From positions 617,905,303 to 617,969,302 of the forward strand of contig CM060910.1 of assembly GCA_030737875.1 (NCBI GenBank): a stretch of 64,000 bases of DNA. The letters are read 5' to 3'. The notes beneath the pieces were generated by a model. That model made no database searches, had not been told where the DNA came from, and saw only the letters and a program-made list of their open reading frames with translations. The stretch is from Allium sativum. Taxonomy: Eukaryota; Streptophyta; Magnoliopsida; Asparagales; Amaryllidaceae. Position numbers and translations under genes: made by a program. Positions 60,020 to 64,000 of the stretch are shown piece after piece (position 1 is the stretch's first letter; each line of letters opens with the position of its first letter).

Positions 60020-61048
60020 CTAATCCCTATGAAAGAATGAGTCAACATAGACATTCGGAAAACTAAATAAAACAGAAACACATATCCTAAAATTCCAAAA
60101 ATCCAATGTGATCCAGATCTGCCGATCACAATCCAAAAATCTAATGGATGGTAGTGCCAATCCTAGCACCGTTTGTTGCTTGACGCATTCTGGCAGCTCT
60201 CCATGACTAACCCGTTGTTTGATTAGGTCGTGTAAATGCATGTAGTCATTTGTAGCGTGACCAACCATATCATGGAACATGCAGCGCTTTCCAGACTCTC
60301 GTTCCTTCTGGGTTGGCTTCCTCCTCGGCAACTTTAGAAAAGGAAGTACCCTATAAGTATCCAAGTAGATGTCCAATAATGTAGAATTGGGCTCAGTGTA
60401 CTTGTCAAACTCAGGCTCTCTCTGGAGCTTTAACTTCTGATCGTTCTTAGTCAGTCCTTTGCCCTTATCCATATCCTTTCCAAGCTCGGATGATCCTCTA
60501 TCCTTAGTCATATTAACCTCGAGAATTTCCTTCTCGACTTGAGAATCTTCCTCATGCCGAAACCTATTTACTTCAAAGTAGAATTCGCCAAGGTCCCTCG
60601 GCGGATCTCAATACAATGAAATTTTGTAATCAGACTTCAAAGTAGAATCCACCGATGCCACTGCAGTAATAAACTTCTCTAAGAAAGAACACACAATCTC
60701 GCCATACCTCTGGTCGATTGCCATCAAAGTCATAATGTTCTTGTGTCTCGCAATGTGGACCCTAAGCTGCCCAATAAACTGGGTACCCAACAGGTTCCAA
60801 CTGTTGACTGATTCAGATTCTAGCTACCAGAACCATATAACATCAATATCTGTTAGGTATAACGGGAAGCACTTAGCTATGACGTTGTCTGATATCGACA
60901 ACACTTCCATGTGATGCATATAGCGCATCAAGTGTATGGTAGGATCCTTTCTACCATCGTATTCCTCCAAAACCGACAGTTTGAAGTCCAGGGGATTTCG
61001 GGAGTTCAAGATTTCCCGAGTGAAAGGGCTACGGTTAAAGCTATCCAC
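60020..61048 (-). pseudogene. Tat-lineage gypsy Gag, broken
   Basis: About 340 codons in a single minus-strand frame, interrupted by stops near 60824 and 60608. The first part has SPFTREIL and FKLSVLEEYDGRKDPTIHLMRY, the N-terminal Gag motif of Tat/Ogre-type elements. The middle has HKNIMTLMAIDQRYGEIVCSFLEKF, the retrotransposon Gag core. The last part has KYTEPNSTLLDIY and RCMFHDMVGHATNDYMHL, the CX2HX4H-type segment of these Gags. Upstream (61049-61460) another frame shows possible N-terminal Gag, giving a frameshift. No protease, RT or integrase follows at lower coordinates; tandem repeats come instead. The last 50 codons to 60020 are probably not Gag. Confidence 0.75.
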
Positions 61049-61434
61049 GTCATCCTAGGATTCCCCTCCTTTAGTAAATCTATGAATCACGTCAGCGATT
61101 CAATTTCCATCTCCAAGTAATTGTCCCTAATTGTCCAAACCAATGCTCACGCCCTAACATGCAAAGCTGTAGTCATGTTCCTATCATCTGGAGTTGGTTC
61201 AACCATGCCCTATGTTCTCGGTTTGAAAACATCGAACCGGACATGTTATACATTGTCGAACTGAAGTCCAACAGGTCTTGGTGCTCCTGCACCCATACTA
61301 TCCATTGTAATATCAGGTCGAGCTTGGCTTGTGTTTCCATTATTTCCACAAAGAGCATCTTGAGTTGAAGTGTCGCGACGTAAGTCACCATCTCCAGGGT
61401 GGTTGCCCTTGCTCTTCTAAAAGACCGAGTTGCT
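61049..61434 (-). pseudogene. Probable N-terminal part of the Tat Gag
   Basis: A minus-strand ORF here is out of frame with the Gag segment at 60020-61048. I recognise no motif in it, and its placement as Gag N-terminus rests on position alone. It is cut by the copia LTR that begins near 61435. Confidence 0.35.
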
Positions 61435-62894
61435 GATGATGGGTGTTTTGATGACAACAAACTTATTTCAATTATTATTGTTATAAAATATATACCAACA
61501 CTGTTATCTAGAATATATATATATATACATGAAATCTGTGCAGGTAATGATTATTGAAGACATTACAGTTTAGAGAATCAGGATTACAAAGTAGAAGAAT
61601 TCAAGATATAAGACTTATGAGTATCAAGAATTCAAAGATTCAAGAAAATAAAGAGTAATTGTGTCTAGATATCTTGTTAAAACTCTATGTAGCACTGAAT
61701 TCTGTTTTCAAACTTCTCTCACTATTTTCAAATGTTTTCAAAGATTTCCTTCCTATTTAAAATCTATTTTCAAATTAATTTCAAAGTTACTTCCATACTT
61801 TAATATTATATCTTTCTATTCTAAGATTTATTTTACTTCTGAAAGATAATTCAACTCTTGTTTTTAAATTTATACTTAATGTATTTTAACTCCTAATTCA
61901 AATGGGCTTTACTTATAAATTTAATGTTAATTTCAACATAGTTGCTTATGTTTTCAGTTTCATTATTTATATTAAGTTTTAAATATATATATATACGTTT
62001 ACATCACTTTATATTTTGATTTCTTAATCATTTTCAATATATGTTTTTAAATTTATTTCTTTTACTTGGAATACTCTATTTTAAAGGAATATAGTTTGTT
62101 TTAACTCAGGAATAGCCATAATTTATTTCAACATTATTTATATTGATTAAAAAAAATAGTTTTTGAAATAACACTAAGATATGTCAACATATGTGTTTTG
62201 GTATGTCGACATATGTACCATTTGCTTGAAATTCAAATTTTGAAAAGTTTGACTTTTGAATTCGAATCTTTTATGAAAGAATCATGGCTGTTGAAAAGTT
62301 ATGGTTGTTAGAAAACTATATAAAGGCTTAAGAATTCGATTTTTTTAATAACTTCTTATCTCCTTCTTCCTTAATCCTCTTACCATTATTCTTCTTAAAT
62401 TCCCTAATTCTATACTTATACTCTGCGGATTTCCAATGAAAGTTATATCAAACTCTTTCTCTTTTTGTTCTCTATAAACTCTCTTTGAAATTCAATTGCT
62501 ACTCAAGGGTTATAGGAATTTTGTAATCAAACATCGCAATATCAAGTTATATTGAGTCTATCCTCCAAAACTAATAAAGAAAGGGTGTGGTCGTGTCCCA
62601 TATAAATCGACTGGGTGCAATGTGTCCCGAATTCGATTGGCTACAAAGTTGTATCCTAGAAAACCAACAGAGTCTCACTATACTCGGAAGTAGTTGGGTA
62701 TGCACTTGTATCCCTGAAATCAAGGATTGTAAATTGGATATTAGTTGAATAAAAATCCATATCAACCCAGTGTTGTGTGGGACTTTATGTAGGGGAGTCA
62801 CGAATAAGTATAAAATCCCGATGTGTACTTTCCATTTACTGCTTTTTATTTTTATTTTCTGCATCTGTGATTGATTCTGTGACTGCTGAAATTT
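61435..62894 (+). mobile_element. Copia LTR, nearly complete
   Basis: It begins near 61435 with TGATGATGGGTGTTTTGATG, typical of a copia LTR start. Its 3' half matches 2630-3146. A TATA box, CTATATAAAGG, lies at 62316-62326, followed by a pyrimidine-rich leader. Close to its 3' end it is replaced by LARD sequence at 62895. The short ORFs within are not genes. Confidence 0.7.
62316..62326 (+). promoter_or_regulatory. TATA box of the copia LTR
   Basis: CTATATAAAGG is followed about 30-80 bases later by a C/T-rich stretch, as expected at a plant LTR transcription start. Confidence 0.6.
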
Positions 62895-63217
62895 TGTAAA
62901 GAACAAGAATTTTCGACCTTGAAAATCAACATAAAACCCTTATTGACTATTCAAGCATCGAAAATACCAGATCATTAATAGAAAAAAGTTAGAGGGTGAG
63001 AAATAGAAAGAAAGAAGATTAAAATAGATGAAGAAGAACATAATAAAAAAGAGTAAAACACGAATCTCACAACTGAACGAATAAAATACATTTTATACCA
63101 TAGTTTTGAAATACAAAACGGTATTAATACTTACACACATTATCATGGTACATCACATGTATATCACAGCGGAAATAAAATCTCTCCATATATCTAACTC
63201 TGAAGCCTCCTGCTACG
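62895..63217 (-). mobile_element. LARD LTR fragment (third copy)
   Basis: It begins TGTAAAGAAC and follows LARD-1 11864-12180 with many substitutions, sharing 'ttagagggtgag', 'ttttgaaatacaaa' and 'gaagcctcctgct'. The terminal inverted repeat is degenerate: only part of the pairing remains. It is cut at 63217 by the next LTR. Confidence 0.75.
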
Positions 63218-63429
63218 TGTAACACCCCGTAATTTTATAGCGGGACATAAGAGATAATTAAAAATAATAATTAATCTTTAAAAGAGGAATTGGGTGAAAT
63301 GGGTTACGCCATTGCGTTCGTCTCGGAATTCTGCTTGAGATAGAGTCCAAGTTTGCATAAAATGGATGTCGTATGAAGGAGATATGGACGAACGAAGTTG
63401 GGCAGAAAACCGGCAAACAGGCCAGAATA

Positions 63430-63492
63430 CACTGGCGCACTTGTGAAGTGCGGTAGTACAAAATTGCACTGGCGCACCTGCCAAGTGCGCTC
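63430..63492. promoter_or_regulatory. CGCACTT inverted-repeat box
   Basis: Two related inverted repeats, CGCACTTgtgAAGTGCG (63436-63452) and GCGCACctgccaaGTGCGC (63472-63490), each preceded by cactgg. They lie about 140-200 bp upstream of the TATA box, where the other Tekay-type LTRs carry GTCGAC boxes. Confidence 0.6.
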
Positions 63493-63633
63493 ATACCGAG
63501 GGTCGTCCAGCATAGCAATCTGGAGTGTTCTGTGATGACGTGTCTTTTTTTGATTTGCTGGAGACCTGTCTTCGAGCTGTGTGGCTCTGGTTACTCCTAG
63601 ACTAATCTAAAGGATAGAATTAATCCTAGACAT

Positions 63634-63643
63634 CTATATATAC
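63634..63643 (+). promoter_or_regulatory. TATA box of the plus-oriented LTR
   Basis: CTATATATAC lies 416 bp inside the LTR, in line with the other Tekay-type LTRs. An 'aaaccctaacc' telobox-like motif follows at about 63656-63668. Confidence 0.5.
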
Positions 63644-64000
63644 GTAGCTAAACCTAAACCCTAACCTCATAACCCTAAAACTATTTTGCCGTCATGTTGT
63701 TCATCTACTAGCTAGCCTAGCCACCTTCATCTTCTCCAAACTAGAAAATCAAATCCAAACTAGTAATCAATTAGAAGAACTTCAAATCAAACGTCTACAT
63801 CAAAGGATAGCTTAACAAATTCAGAAATCAGATCCCAGAATACAAGATCCATCCTTTTTCTTGAAGTTCAGTTATTATTTAGATTTAAACATCTAATAGA
63901 AATCATGACTGTAATAATCAGATCTAGAACGATGCCTAATTCTGATTCGTGTCTATCCTTTTGTCAAATCTGAATTGCTTATACCTATGAGAATATTGTG

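Larger units (their letters stand above)
63218..64000 (+). mobile_element. Tekay-type LTR, 5' part, plus orientation
   Basis: It starts TGTAACACCCCGTAATTTTA at 63218 and runs off the window. Near 63301-63352 it has 'gccattgcgttcgtctcgga' and 'gatagagtccaagtttgcat', the reverse complement of the U3 start shared by the other Tekay-type LTRs. The TATA box CTATATATAC is at 63634-63643. Three overlapping ORFs on the minus strand are not genes. Confidence 0.8.

Noticed and set aside
63258..63518. Three overlapping 68-86 codon minus-strand ORFs at the right edge
   Set aside because: They run antisense through the U3 of a plus-oriented LTR and share no motif with known proteins.
63650..63690. Telomere-like 'aaaccctaacc' stretch
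   Set aside because: Only one or two degenerate units. It is a telobox-like motif in an LTR leader, not an interstitial telomere array.

Overview
The window is plant nuclear DNA made almost entirely of nested LTR retrotransposons. No host gene, tRNA, rRNA or CRISPR array could be supported. The evidence is Ty3/gypsy gag-pol with a chromodomain, copia gag, Met-tRNA primer sites (TGGTATCAGAGC type), LTR termini of the form TGTAA...TTACA, and 5-bp target-site duplications (TSDs). It looks like repeat-rich, heterochromatin-like sequence of a flowering plant; the species cannot be told from the sequence.

Layout. 1-2511: partial minus-strand LTR of a Tekay/Del-type element. 2512-4960: broken copia remnant (gag scrap, LTR end, PBS, gag). 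5000-9297: degraded minus-strand gypsy element (LTR, then chromodomain to RNase H). 9298-11863 and 24847-25130: a Tekay-type LTR split by LARD-1 (11864-24841, TSD aaaat). 25131-28349, 31407-31797 and 57072-58478: one old, plus-oriented LARD-like sequence split by a solo LTR (28350-31401, TSD attaa) and by a complete Tekay element (31803-57066, TSD aaggt). The right-hand (5') LTR of that Tekay element holds LARD-2 (41924-55831, TSD gatgt). 58479-61434: Tat-lineage gypsy remnant with a broken gag and a tandem-repeat tail. 61435-62894: copia LTR. 62895-63217: LARD fragment. 63218-64000: start of a plus-oriented Tekay-type LTR.

How the parts relate. The Tekay element carries gag, protease, RT, RNase H, integrase and chromodomain in one minus-strand polyprotein, broken by one frameshift and one stop. 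The two LARD elements have LTRs of about 4.9 and 5.3 kb and a 3.2-kb internal region with no credible coding, so they must use proteins from elsewhere. They share with the Tekay element the same primer type, similar termini and a hairpin beside the polypurine tract, which points to Tekay-type elements as their helpers.

The most unusual signals are structural. (1) A module of about 100 bp occurs two or three times in each Tekay-type LTR. It has three nested stems whose arms change sequence from copy to copy yet stay complementary. (2) A 14-bp inverted repeat lies at the end of every LARD LTR, next to the primer site. (3) The promoter block of 1.4 or 1.8 kb inside the LARD LTRs differs completely between LARD-1 and LARD-2 while both flanks match. 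(4) An inverted-repeat box upstream of the Tekay TATA box keeps its position but changes its sequence. All comparisons were made by eye; no alignment or database search was run.
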